NCBI RefSeq assembly: GCF_008362905.1 | Contig: NZ_VFJB01000001.1 | Span: 124,001-188,000 of the forward strand | DNA: 64,000 bases | Direction: 5' to 3' | Source of the DNA: Deferribacter autotrophicus | Lineage (GTDB): Bacteria > Chrysiogenota > Deferribacteres > Deferribacterales > Deferribacteraceae | Shown: positions 8,920 through 17,699 of the stretch, piece by piece | Numbering within the stretch: position 1 is the first letter of the stretch | Layout of the letters: each line of letters starts with the position of its first letter | Translations under genes and position numbers: made by a program | The notes under the pieces: model-generated | The model's input: only the letters and a program-made list of their open reading frames with translations | What the model was told of the DNA's origin: nothing | Databases searched by the model: none

Positions 8920-9378
8920 CTATTTTTCCAAAATGTCTAAAAATTTCTTAATTTTATTTTGTAATCCAAATTCTTTAATATTCGAATCTTCATCTTTTTC
9001 ATTGGTTTTAGCTGAATAAATAAATAATTTGCTTTTAACAATTTCATCATACATTTTGACATTTTTCAAAATACTCTTAACTCTTTTCAAATATTCGTTT
9101 CTTTTCTCTTTTTTATGGTATTTTTTTAGTTCGAATAGTATGTTAAAGAGATAAATTACTGGTATTATTTTATATATTTTATTTATTTCATCGACTATTA
9201 ACTCATCTTTTTCAAGGTCAATTTTAAGAAATTTATCTATTTGAAGAATTTCACTTTTTAAAATCTCTAAAATTTCATTTTCTTCATCACTTATCTGTCT
9301 ATCAAACATCATAACGCTATAAATAGCTTTCAAGAATGATTCCTTTTCTTTATCAGTCAGCAAAAACATTTTTATCAT
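8920..9378 (-). CDS. Small TerB-like helical protein
   Basis: A 152-residue, all-helical, very charged protein. The N-terminal part (LKAIYSVMMFDRQISDEENEI) matches the TerB-like pattern of an acidic turn followed by SxxE, as in proteins linked to membrane-stress modules. It has no signal peptide or transmembrane helix. It begins two bases after the dynamin 3 stop codon, with AAGGAG upstream, so the two are probably translationally coupled. The TerB assignment rests on one short motif; a structure-based search would decide. Confidence 0.6.
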   Translation of the reverse strand: MIKMFLLTDKEKESFLKAIYSVMMFDRQISDEENEILEILKSEILQIDKFLKIDLEKDELIVDEINKIYKIIPVIYLFNILFELKKYHKKEKRNEYLKRVKSILKNVKMYDEIVKSKLFIYSAKTNEKDEDSNIKEFGLQNKIKKFLDILEK

Positions 9379-9380
9379 TA

Positions 9381-10973
9381 TTAACTCCTTTCCTCTAAAT
9401 CTTTTAATTGTTCTTTTGTTTCCTCTAATAATCCTACATCCGCAAGTAATTCATCATTAATAGTTTTTCCTATATTTTTAATTTCGTTAACAAAGTAAGA
9501 CATATCAAAATCCATATTTAACAGATTAAAAATAGTGCCATCACTTAAATTTTCCGAAGCATTCTCACAATTTTTAATGAATTTATAAACATAATCATCA
9601 GAAAGAAGTCCTATTATATATCCAACAATTAAGAGTTGTTTACTATTTTGCAATAAATTCAAATTCGCTGAAAGAGTATCCATTTTTCTATCCAGCTCTT
9701 CTTCTAACTTATTGTTCTTAATTAAATTATTTTCTCTTATCTTTTTTACTTCTAATTTAAACTTTTTAAATTGTTCATGAAATCTAGCTATAAATTCATA
9801 ATATATATTCTGAATATTTTTTCTCATTACATCCAATTCTTCTGCAGTAAAATAAAAAGAAGCAAACTTTAAAAGAGATTCAACATATTCTTTTTTAAAT
9901 AGAGATGTATTTTTTAATCTATTTTCTATTTTATTAACACCTTCTCTAATGATATAAATAATATTTGATTTAATCTCATCTAAATGTGAAATTAAATCTT
10001 CACCAATATCAGACTGGATAAACTTATTAAATTTCTGATTTAATTCATTATTAAGTTTTAAAGTGCTTTGAACAACTTCATTTATTCGCTTGTTTAATTT
10101 TTCAAACTCTTCTTTTAATTGTTTTCGTGAAATCTCTTTATCTTTCTCTAACACTTTCTCTCTTAAATCACCTTCAAGAAGTGCAAATTTCTCACTCCAA
10201 AACTCATCTTTTTTAACACAGGAAATTAAAAATATTTCATCATTTACAAAATAATCTCCAAACTGTATTTGCAAATTTTCGAGAATTTCATTTGATACAT
10301 TTTCGTATTCATTTGGATCACTAACTACTTCATCACCAAAATTAACAACCGCATAAATATTGTCTTTATAAAGAGACTTACTTTTAAACTCTTCTAAGTA
10401 TATTCTTTCTGTTTCTTTTCCTGCCTGACTCGCCTTAAATATCCATATCACATAATTAATATCATCAAAAATTGATTTAGTAAGTTCTCCCAAATTATTT
10501 GGATCATTAAAACCAGGAGTGTCGATAATATGAAAATATTTTAAGATCTCATTGTTAATAAAAACTCTAATTTTCTGTATATTAATGAATTCTTTATTTT
10601 CTTGTTGATTTTGAAAAAACCTCAACTTGTCATACCCATCATACTCTTTTGTAATTATATTTCCACTTGACTCTTTATAAGTAATTTCTATTTTTTCCTT
10701 TTCCGAATATTCCAAAACGGTAACAGCTGAAGTTACAGGCATAAAACCTGTCGGCAAAATATCCATCCCTATTAGCCTATTAATAAAAGATGATTTACCA
10801 CAGCTAAACTCACCAAGTATTGCAAGTTTTAAAGGTTTCTCCGTTATTTCTTCTACCCTATTATAGATATCCTTAAAACAATTATAAATATGAGGCTTTT
10901 CATCCAAGATTTTTGCACTCTTAATTAAGAAATGATACAAAGAAGTCTCTTTAATTTCCGTTGACTTATCCAT
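9381..10973 (-). CDS. Bacterial dynamin-like GTPase 3
   Basis: A 530-residue dynamin-superfamily GTPase. G1 is GEFSCGKSS (54-62), G3 DTPG followed by FNDP (151-157), and G4-like NFGD (211-214). The motif SQAGKETERIYL parallels the other two. The remainder is coiled coil with only one short hydrophobic segment near the C-terminus (about 455-475), so membrane insertion may depend on its partners. The in-frame TTG at 10997 was rejected: AGGAG before the ATG at 10973 fits. It appears to be the first gene of the core operon. Confidence 0.85.
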   Translation of the reverse strand: MDKSTEIKETSLYHFLIKSAKILDEKPHIYNCFKDIYNRVEEITEKPLKLAILGEFSCGKSSFINRLIGMDILPTGFMPVTSAVTVLEYSEKEKIEITYKESSGNIITKEYDGYDKLRFFQNQQENKEFINIQKIRVFINNEILKYFHIIDTPGFNDPNNLGELTKSIFDDINYVIWIFKASQAGKETERIYLEEFKSKSLYKDNIYAVVNFGDEVVSDPNEYENVSNEILENLQIQFGDYFVNDEIFLISCVKKDEFWSEKFALLEGDLREKVLEKDKEISRKQLKEEFEKLNKRINEVVQSTLKLNNELNQKFNKFIQSDIGEDLISHLDEIKSNIIYIIREGVNKIENRLKNTSLFKKEYVESLLKFASFYFTAEELDVMRKNIQNIYYEFIARFHEQFKKFKLEVKKIRENNLIKNNKLEEELDRKMDTLSANLNLLQNSKQLLIVGYIIGLLSDDYVYKFIKNCENASENLSDGTIFNLLNMDFDMSYFVNEIKNIGKTINDELLADVGLLEETKEQLKDLEERS

Positions 10974-11086
10974 TTTCTCTCCTTCTACCAATTTCAACTT
11001 ACTAACTTACACTCCTAATTTTTTACATACCCTGAAAACAAACCTTAACAATCCTTCTTTCTTAGCAAAAACAGTTAAATAAATAT

Positions 11087-11218
11087 TTACGTTACTTTTG
11101 GTAAGATAATACGACGTCTTTCTCTAAAAATTTTAAACAAAATCTTTTCCAAAAAACTTTCTTCTGGAAAAAAAATTACCCTTCTTTTACTTTTACTTTT
11201 CATTTTGATTTCATACAT
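11087..11218 (-). CDS. Possible 43-aa basic peptide
   Basis: A short reading frame (starts MYEIKMKSKSKRR, ends IILPKVT) lies between the 11254 gene and the first dynamin gene. AGAGGAG sits 11 bases before the ATG, slightly too far. The peptide is strongly basic with an amphipathic centre. Its only support is position and a weak RBS. The rest of the 10974-11253 gap shows nothing recognisable. Confidence 0.25.
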   Translation of the reverse strand: MYEIKMKSKSKRRVIFFPEESFLEKILFKIFRERRRIILPKVT

Positions 11219-11253
11219 TCTTTAATCATCTCCTCTTTTAAAACATTTAACAA

Positions 11254-11636
11254 TTAAGGATACACTTCAGTTAATTTAATATCCCCTTCCTTAATATCCT
11301 TAAAAAGCTCTTTTGTTAAAATTTTCATCTGAAAAACCATACAATCATCATGTTTGGCAAACATATTTTCTTTAGTCAAAGCACCTTTGATAACTTTTAA
11401 TTTATCACGATTATTGATAACCCAGCTTTTATAACAGAGATAATAAATCTCATTCATATCCCATTTTACACTACTATCTGCTTTACACGCTGCTACACAC
11501 TTTAAAAAATTAACAAAATAATAAGCAATAGCTTCACACGCTTCTTTATAAAAAAACTTTTTAGCTTTTAAATTTGTAAATGAGACAAAGAGCAACAATA
11601 AAGTTAAAAAATAAAAAGCATTACTTTATTAAACAT
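11254..11636 (-). pseudogene. Small secreted-looking protein, apparent 1-nt frameshift near its start
   Basis: The main frame (11254-11598) encodes about 114 residues beginning at a TTG inside a hydrophobic stretch, without an RBS. A better start is the ATG at 11636 with GGAAG upstream, reading MFNKVMLFIF before a stop. Adding one T in the six-T tract (11606-11611) joins the two frames into a normal signal peptide, MFNKVMLFIFLTLLLLFVS, ending near NLKA. The mature part has five cysteines (YYFVNFLKCVAACKAD, IYYLCYKSW, DDCMVF) and is not recognised. It is either a sequencing error, a real frameshift, or slippage. Confidence 0.5.
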
Positions 11637-11683
11637 AAAAATCTTCCGCATCGCATAACACCCCCCATTTTTGATGGAATTTT

Positions 11684-11744
11684 ATTATAAACCTCAGAAA
11701 ATTTCATTCAGGAATATCCCTAAAATTTTTAGGAAATTTTCCTA
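11684..11744 (-). promoter_or_regulatory. Dyad operator copy B and promoter of the dynamin-cluster operon
   Basis: The 36-bp dyad at 11709-11744 contains AGGAAA T TTTCCT and CCTAAAA T TTTTAGG palindromes and aligns with copy A. TATAAT (11684-11689, minus strand) follows about 19 bases downstream, with no good -35 box. The same geometry as copy A implies an activator that replaces the -35. The leader to the ATG at 11636 would be about 40 bases. Confidence 0.55.
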
Positions 11745-11845
11745 TAATTATCTTGTAGCGTTATAAGAATTGGTTAAAATTTTCTGATGATTTTTTTCAG
11801 ATAAAACAAAAATTATAGCTTATTAAAATTACAAATCTTACAATA

Positions 11846-13537
11846 TTATTTTTTATTTTGAATAGGAATATCTATAAAATAAATTGTACCTTTCTCATTA
11901 GACACAATATTCAGTAAACCTTTTAATAAATAAATCCTCTCTCTGATTGTTACCAATCCGAAATGCCCCTTTTTCGCAAACTCTTTTTCTGCATCAAATC
12001 CCTTACCGTTATCCGAAACAATTAACTTCAACAAATCTCCATTATATTCTACTTGTATATCTATTTTATCACCTCTTGAATGAGTAATTGCGTTATTAAT
12101 AATTTCCTGAACAACTCTAATAATATTTGATGCAATAAAATTATCTATTTCAATCTTCTTTGTTGTTTTTTCTATATTTACGTTAAACGAAAATTCAGAA
12201 TATTTTCTTTCATATTCATCCACCATTTGTAACAACAATTTTTCAAATCCTAACATCTTAATTGTTGATAAAAAATTATCCGCTATAATGCTTCTCAACT
12301 GACTATTTACGCTTTTTACCATTTCAGCCAAATCGTTTTCATTTTTTCTTTTAAGTTGTATGAGTACATAATTCAGCTCTTGCAAAACTGTATCATGAAT
12401 TTCTCTAGCAATTTTTTCTCTTTCTTTATCTTGCACTTTTATAAGTTCACCTACAAAATCTCTCAGTCTAATATTTTCAAGATGAGAAATATAAGCACTT
12501 TTTAATTTGTGTATTTCATCAATTTTTACTTCAAAATCACTATCCAATACTGGTGATGACTTATTAATGAAATTCGCCAGATTTCTAATTGGATTAATAA
12601 TGGTTTTATTGATCTTTTTATAATAATACCGATAAATCAAATAATAGGTTATTAATACTAACAAATTAATAATTATTATAAAAAACAGTAAATTTTTATT
12701 AGATAGTAAAGTTATTTTCAAAACGTATGCTATACCGTAGGGGGTTCCTTTATTAATGTTGAAATTTAAAATTTTATAAAAATTGAAGAAATATACCCCT
12801 TTTTCTATAAGCTCCGACTTATTTTCTTTATACAAACCTTCAAGTTTTTCCAATTGATTCTTATCTACTTTTTTATTACCTAGAGAATAAACTTTAAAGT
12901 CGTTCTGCTCAAAAAAATAAACAACATTTAAATAATAACGAATATCGTCTAACTGCCCTAAAAAACCAAAATTATCTTTCAATTCATTTAATAAATCTAA
13001 TTTGTAACTTAATTGAAGATACATGCCTTTCCCTGGCAAATAATCCAATAAATATAAATGAAAAAACTGATGTGTGATATCAAGAACAGGAAAATCAATT
13101 CTAAACCGTCCACTATTTTTAACATCAATTAATGCTTTTCTTGCATCTTCAAGCTCCCATAAGTTTAATCCAAGCTCTGACTTAAATGTGGTATCATAAA
13201 TCACCCCTTTATTGGATATTAATGCCACATCTACGTTACTATCATGATGTTTATGCTTTATATAATTTACCAACAAAGAAGCTGAAAAAGAATCATTTTT
13301 CTCAATAAAAGTTTTTATATCTTCGTATAACCATACAATATAATCTAATTTTTTATTAACATCTTTCTCAAAAGTGTTAGAAAATGTTTTTATAAAACTT
13401 GATAACGTCAATATGTTATTGTTTAAAATTTTATAAAAAATAAATAGATTAATAATATTTACGGTAATATACAATGACAATACCAAAACAACTATTAATA
13501 TATAATGCTTTTTAAACAAACCTGAGAGCTTTTTCAT
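11846..13537 (-). CDS. NarX/DegS-type sensor histidine kinase (HisKA_3)
   Basis: A 563-residue inner-membrane sensor kinase. TM1 at about 12-37, a periplasmic sensor domain of about 240 residues (38-280), TM2 at about 282-303, a HAMP-like linker, then a HisKA_3 box REKIAREIHDTVLQEL with phospho-His381, and a HATPase_c domain (IINNAITHS, DNGKGF, GLVTIRERI). The ATG overlaps the stop of the response regulator by four bases (ATGA), so the pair is coupled. The sensor domain is not recognised. Its position beside the dynamin cluster makes it a candidate controller of that cluster. Confidence 0.88.
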   Translation of the reverse strand: MKKLSGLFKKHYILIVVLVLSLYITVNIINLFIFYKILNNNILTLSSFIKTFSNTFEKDVNKKLDYIVWLYEDIKTFIEKNDSFSASLLVNYIKHKHHDSNVDVALISNKGVIYDTTFKSELGLNLWELEDARKALIDVKNSGRFRIDFPVLDITHQFFHLYLLDYLPGKGMYLQLSYKLDLLNELKDNFGFLGQLDDIRYYLNVVYFFEQNDFKVYSLGNKKVDKNQLEKLEGLYKENKSELIEKGVYFFNFYKILNFNINKGTPYGIAYVLKITLLSNKNLLFFIIIINLLVLITYYLIYRYYYKKINKTIINPIRNLANFINKSSPVLDSDFEVKIDEIHKLKSAYISHLENIRLRDFVGELIKVQDKEREKIAREIHDTVLQELNYVLIQLKRKNENDLAEMVKSVNSQLRSIIADNFLSTIKMLGFEKLLLQMVDEYERKYSEFSFNVNIEKTTKKIEIDNFIASNIIRVVQEIINNAITHSRGDKIDIQVEYNGDLLKLIVSDNGKGFDAEKEFAKKGHFGLVTIRERIYLLKGLLNIVSNEKGTIYFIDIPIQNKK

Positions 13538-14166
13538 AAACTGATGATATTCAATTTTAGAGCAATTTTTATTAAATCAGCCATTGAATTGATTTCCAAC
13601 TTATTCATAATAGATAATCTTTGATTCTCAACCGTTTTCTGACTTTTACCAAGCAGATATGCTATTTCTTTAGTATTCTTACCTTCAGCGAGTAAAACAA
13701 AAACTTCTTTTTCAGCTTTTGAAAGAGTGAAGTATTTCTCAATTTTTTTATTTATGTTTTCTGATTCATCATATAAATTTCTATCAACAAACATTCCTCC
13801 GTTCAAAACAACCTTCACTGCATCAATAAGATTTTCGTAAACATTATCTTTTGATACAAAACCATTTGCTCCTTTTTTTAAAGCTTCTTCTAGAAAGAAG
13901 TTTTTATACATTGTCAAAACGAGTATTTTTATGTCGTTATATTTTTTTAATTTTTCAAGAACAACAAAACCATCTTCTCCTGGTAAATTGATATCAAGGA
14001 TAACTAAATCTACCTCGTTGTCTTCAATTATCTTATAAGCTTCTTCAGAATTTCCAGCTTCATAGATTTGATTGAATAAATTTTCATCTTGCAAAACTGA
14101 GATTACACCTCTTCTAAATATTGGATGGTCATCAACAATAAGTAAAGAGTAAAAGTTCTTATTCAT
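13534..14166 (-). CDS. NarL/FixJ-family response regulator
   Basis: A 210-residue regulator: receiver domain with acidic pocket VDDHP (Asp12-Asp13), phospho-acceptor Asp58 (LVILDINLPG) and the conserved Lys-containing FVSKDN. A LuxR-type HTH follows (LSKAEKEVFVLLAEGKNTKEIAYLLGKS, TVENQ). It is the partner of the overlapping kinase. NarL-type proteins bind short inverted repeats, so the duplicated dyads at 4504 and 11709 are plausible sites; this is inference. Confidence 0.88.
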   Translation of the reverse strand: MNKNFYSLLIVDDHPIFRRGVISVLQDENLFNQIYEAGNSEEAYKIIEDNEVDLVILDINLPGEDGFVVLEKLKKYNDIKILVLTMYKNFFLEEALKKGANGFVSKDNVYENLIDAVKVVLNGGMFVDRNLYDESENINKKIEKYFTLSKAEKEVFVLLAEGKNTKEIAYLLGKSQKTVENQRLSIMNKLEINSMADLIKIALKLNIISL

Positions 14167-14261
14167 AACTTATGTTTAGTATGATTCCAACTACATTTCA
14201 AGACAAACTAGATTTCGAATTAAGAATTTATAATTCAACATTTAACATTCATAATTCTACA

Positions 14262-15080
14262 TTATATATTAAAAACCATCCCTGTTTTCATGTAAAACAA
14301 ATTAGATTTCAATTTTGACTTTATGTAAAAAAACGGATCTAGCCCTGTACAATGACCTGTAATTATATTTTCCACTTTAATTTCATTAAGAAAAAAATCC
14401 ACAACTCTATCAATTGTGGCCTCATCACTTCTAAACAGATGCATCCCACCAATCAGATAATCAATTCTATCCACATTCATTTTATTTTGACAATCTTTTA
14501 CAATATTTATAATTCCTGCGTGAGAACAACCGGTTATCAAAATATTTTTGCCATTATGTTTGATAAACATATAAAGTTCATCTCTAAAAGGATCCCTCAC
14601 ATATTTCCCATCAATCTCGCAGTAAAGTCTTAAGTCAGCAACAAAAGGTTCATACCTTTTGATATTGGAAAGAATATAAATATCATCGTTTATTTCCTTA
14701 TAATCATCTATGTATTCGAAATGAAACTCATCACATACATCTTTACTCAACCCTATTTCATCAAATTCCTTTTCAGATTTTTTTCTTAAATGTTTGTCAA
14801 AGACATACTTAGATGCAAAAATCTTATTTGCTAACTTCTTGAAGAATTCTGGATGTTTTGCAAGTCCACCGGTATGATCATAATGACCATGACTAAGAAC
14901 AATAAAATCTACTTTACTGACGTTTTCAGCTAAATATTTATAATTGTTTACAACGGAGAGATTCTGGCCCGTATCAAAAATTATATTATAATTTTTTACT
15001 TGAATAAGTATTGAAAGACCATGCTCAGAAATTAAATTTTGCTTATCTACATAATTTTCATTTAGTATTGTTATTTTCAT
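14262..15080 (-). CDS. MBL-fold metallo-hydrolase (COG1237 type)
   Basis: A 272-residue metallo-beta-lactamase fold protein with the metal motif LSHGHYDHTGG (His64, His66, Asp68, His69), a later GCSHAG and the terminal GHCTG. Length and motifs match the group often annotated as a dihydropterin-ribofuranosyl-aminobenzene-phosphate synthase-like hydrolase; the true substrate is uncertain. There is no Shine-Dalgarno, and the start codon lies only three bases after the T-run of the glnA terminator. It may depend on readthrough or a very short leader. Confidence 0.8.
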   Translation of the reverse strand: MKITILNENYVDKQNLISEHGLSILIQVKNYNIIFDTGQNLSVVNNYKYLAENVSKVDFIVLSHGHYDHTGGLAKHPEFFKKLANKIFASKYVFDKHLRKKSEKEFDEIGLSKDVCDEFHFEYIDDYKEINDDIYILSNIKRYEPFVADLRLYCEIDGKYVRDPFRDELYMFIKHNGKNILITGCSHAGIINIVKDCQNKMNVDRIDYLIGGMHLFRSDEATIDRVVDFFLNEIKVENIITGHCTGLDPFFYIKSKLKSNLFYMKTGMVFNI

Positions 15081-15083
15081 AAC

Positions 15084-15111
15084 ATAAAAAAAGGGGAGTT
15101 TTAACTCCCCT
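15084..15111 (-). terminator. Rho-independent terminator of glnA
   Basis: On the minus strand, AGGGGAGTT/AACTCCCCT is a 9-bp stem with a 2-base loop, followed by a run of seven T. It lies 12 bases after the glnA stop and almost touches the start of the next gene. Confidence 0.92.
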
Positions 15112-15122
15112 GCTATAAGCTT

Positions 15123-16535
15123 TTACACGTCAAAATATAAGATAAATTCATATGGATGAGGTCTACTGTTAACCTCTGAAGTTTCGTTTTCCCTCTTATA
15201 TTCTATCCATGTAGAAATAACATCCTCTGTAAATACATCTCCCTTGAGCAAGAATTCATGATCTTTCTCAAGCTCATTTAACGCCTCATCAAGGGAAGCA
15301 GGCATTTGTGGTATATTTGAAAGCTCAATAGGATCAAGATCATAAAGGTTTCTATCCATTGGTTCGCCTGGATCTATTTTATTCTCAATACCATCAAGAC
15401 CAGCCATCAACATAGCTGTAAAAGCAAGATATGGGTTACAGGATGGATCTGGGAATCTTACCTCAATTCTTTTTGCTTTAGGTGATGAACTATACATTGG
15501 TATCCTGATGGATGCGCTCCTGTTCCTTGATGAATAAGCAAGATTTACAGGTGCTTCAAAACCTGGTACTAACCTTTTGTAAGAGTTAGTAGTTGGGTTT
15601 GTAAATGCAGCAATTGCTCTTGCGTGCTTAATAATACCACCAATATAGTAAAGAGCTAGCTCACTTAATCCAGCATATTCATCCCCTGCAAATAAAGGCT
15701 CGCCGTTTTTCCAAAGTGACTGGTGACAGTGCATACCGCTTCCATTATCAGCAAACATTGGTTTAGGCATAAAGGTTGCTGTTTTACCATGCGCTCTTGC
15801 AACATTTTTTACAATATATTTATACAACAATAAATTATCTGCCTGCTCCACTAATGGTGCATACTTAATATCAATCTCACATTGACCACCTGTAGCCACT
15901 TCATGGTGATGGGCTTCCACTGTAATCCCCATCTGCTCCATAAGCATTACCATTTCATTCCTGATATTCATTAAAGAATCATGAGGCGGAACAGGGAAGT
16001 AACCCTCTTTATGTCTGATTTTATAGCCAAGGTTTGGCATTTCATCAGAACCTGTATTCCAAAAACCTTCTTCTGAGTCAAAAGTAAAGAAAGCTTCATT
16101 AGGACTATAAGCATACTGTACATTATCAAATACAAAAAACTCAGCTTCAGGACCAAAATAAGCAGTATCGGCAATACCTGTACTCTTAAGATAGTTGATT
16201 GCTTTTTGTGCAATATACCTTGGATCTCTTGTATAAGGCTCCTTAGTAATAGGATCGAATACATTACAGATAAGTATCAATGTAGGAATTTCTGTAAAAG
16301 GATCAATTTTTGCTGTGGATGGATCTGGAATTAAAACCATATCGCTTGCATTAATTGTCTGCCATCCTCTGATACTGGAACCATCAAATCCCAAACCTTC
16401 CTCAAAGACATCCTCCGTAAGCTCATGAGCTGGATATGAACAGTGCTGCCATAAACCAATAAAATCCATAAATCTCAAATCAACAATCTTGATATTTTTC
16501 TCCTCAATTAATTTTAAAACATCTTTTGCCGTCAT
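15123..16535 (-). CDS. glnA: Glutamine synthetase, type I
   Basis: A 470-residue GSI (glutamate + NH3 + ATP to glutamine). It shows the [10 protein letters not shown] loop, [23 protein letters not shown], the ATP-binding [16 protein letters not shown], and the C-terminal RNLYDLDP segment that contains the adenylylatable tyrosine of beta-type enzymes. AGGAGGAC precedes the ATG. It is the second gene of a glnB-glnA operon (27-base gap), the classical nitrogen-assimilation pair. Confidence 0.97.
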   Translation of the reverse strand: MTAKDVLKLIEEKNIKIVDLRFMDFIGLWQHCSYPAHELTEDVFEEGLGFDGSSIRGWQTINASDMVLIPDPSTAKIDPFTEIPTLILICNVFDPITKEPYTRDPRYIAQKAINYLKSTGIADTAYFGPEAEFFVFDNVQYAYSPNEAFFTFDSEEGFWNTGSDEMPNLGYKIRHKEGYFPVPPHDSLMNIRNEMVMLMEQMGITVEAHHHEVATGGQCEIDIKYAPLVEQADNLLLYKYIVKNVARAHGKTATFMPKPMFADNGSGMHCHQSLWKNGEPLFAGDEYAGLSELALYYIGGIIKHARAIAAFTNPTTNSYKRLVPGFEAPVNLAYSSRNRSASIRIPMYSSSPKAKRIEVRFPDPSCNPYLAFTAMLMAGLDGIENKIDPGEPMDRNLYDLDPIELSNIPQMPASLDEALNELEKDHEFLLKGDVFTEDVISTWIEYKRENETSEVNSRPHPYEFILYFDV

Positions 16536-16562
16536 AAAAAAGTCCTCCTTTATCGTTTATTT

Positions 16563-16943
<381 letters not shown>

Positions 16944-17015
16944 TCACATGTTTAATTCTTTTAGTATTCCTATAACACAAAAAAAGTTAATGAATAATTT
17001 TTAATCACTGATTGA

Positions 17016-17699
17016 TTATTTTTTAATCACCTCCTGCAACATTGTTTTTCTTTTTTCCAAATTATCACATACTTCACCTTTCTTTTCACAAATTTTATAC
17101 ATTATATTCAAATCTTTTAAAAGATATATTGAATAAGAATTAAAACTATCAATTTGATAAGCTTGGTTTATATAATATTCAGATTTTTCTAGGCTCTTCA
17201 TAAAGTTATCTTCTGCAAGCATTCTAAAAACTTTTGATTTTACATAATCTGGTACTTCATCTTTTTTTAAAAATGTCAATAAGTTATTTTCATTACCAGA
17301 TTTAAGATAATTAAAATAATAATTATAAAACTTATTTACTATTTCAGTATCGAGTTTTAACATCAATAAACCATCAATAATTTTTTTCTCTTCATCACAA
17401 TCAGAAAGATTTGCAAAAACACTTGCTTTCTCTAAATAAAACAATGAATTTTGGTTAAATTCTTCCTCTACAAAAAATCTTTTTATATAAATTCTTGCCA
17501 AATTGCAGTTATCATCAGCTAATAACAGCTGTTTCTCAGCCTTTTTGAAAAAACTATCAGCGAGCTTGGAGTTGTCTTTTAAAACAGTTTTTACATAACT
17601 ATTCATATATCCTGATACAGTTGTAAAATAATCAGGATATTTAGTGGTTTTACTGCAGGAAACTACAAATACAAGCAAAACTATAAAAATAACTCTCAT
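17016..17699 (-). CDS. Lipoprotein of the Mla-like operon
   Basis: A 227-residue predicted lipoprotein: signal MRVIFIVLLVFVVSC with lipobox VVSC, then an all-helical region that looks like degenerate TPR/SEL1-type repeats (DSFFKKAEKQLLLADDNCNLARIYIKRFF). It overlaps the end of the MCE gene by four bases and ends the operon. Position suggests an outer-membrane or periplasmic partner of the lipid transporter, but no sequence motif proves that. Confidence 0.7.
   Translation of the reverse strand: MRVIFIVLLVFVVSCSKTTKYPDYFTTVSGYMNSYVKTVLKDNSKLADSFFKKAEKQLLLADDNCNLARIYIKRFFVEEEFNQNSLFYLEKASVFANLSDCDEEKKIIDGLLMLKLDTEIVNKFYNYYFNYLKSGNENNLLTFLKKDEVPDYVKSKVFRMLAEDNFMKSLEKSEYYINQAYQIDSFNSYSIYLLKDLNIMYKICEKKGEVCDNLEKRKTMLQEVIKK

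Noticed and set aside
14200-14262. AATTC/ATAATTC-rich stretch as a repeat array or CRISPR
   Set aside because: Only short, irregular low-complexity similarity without regular spacing. No CRISPR array or cas gene was seen anywhere in the window.
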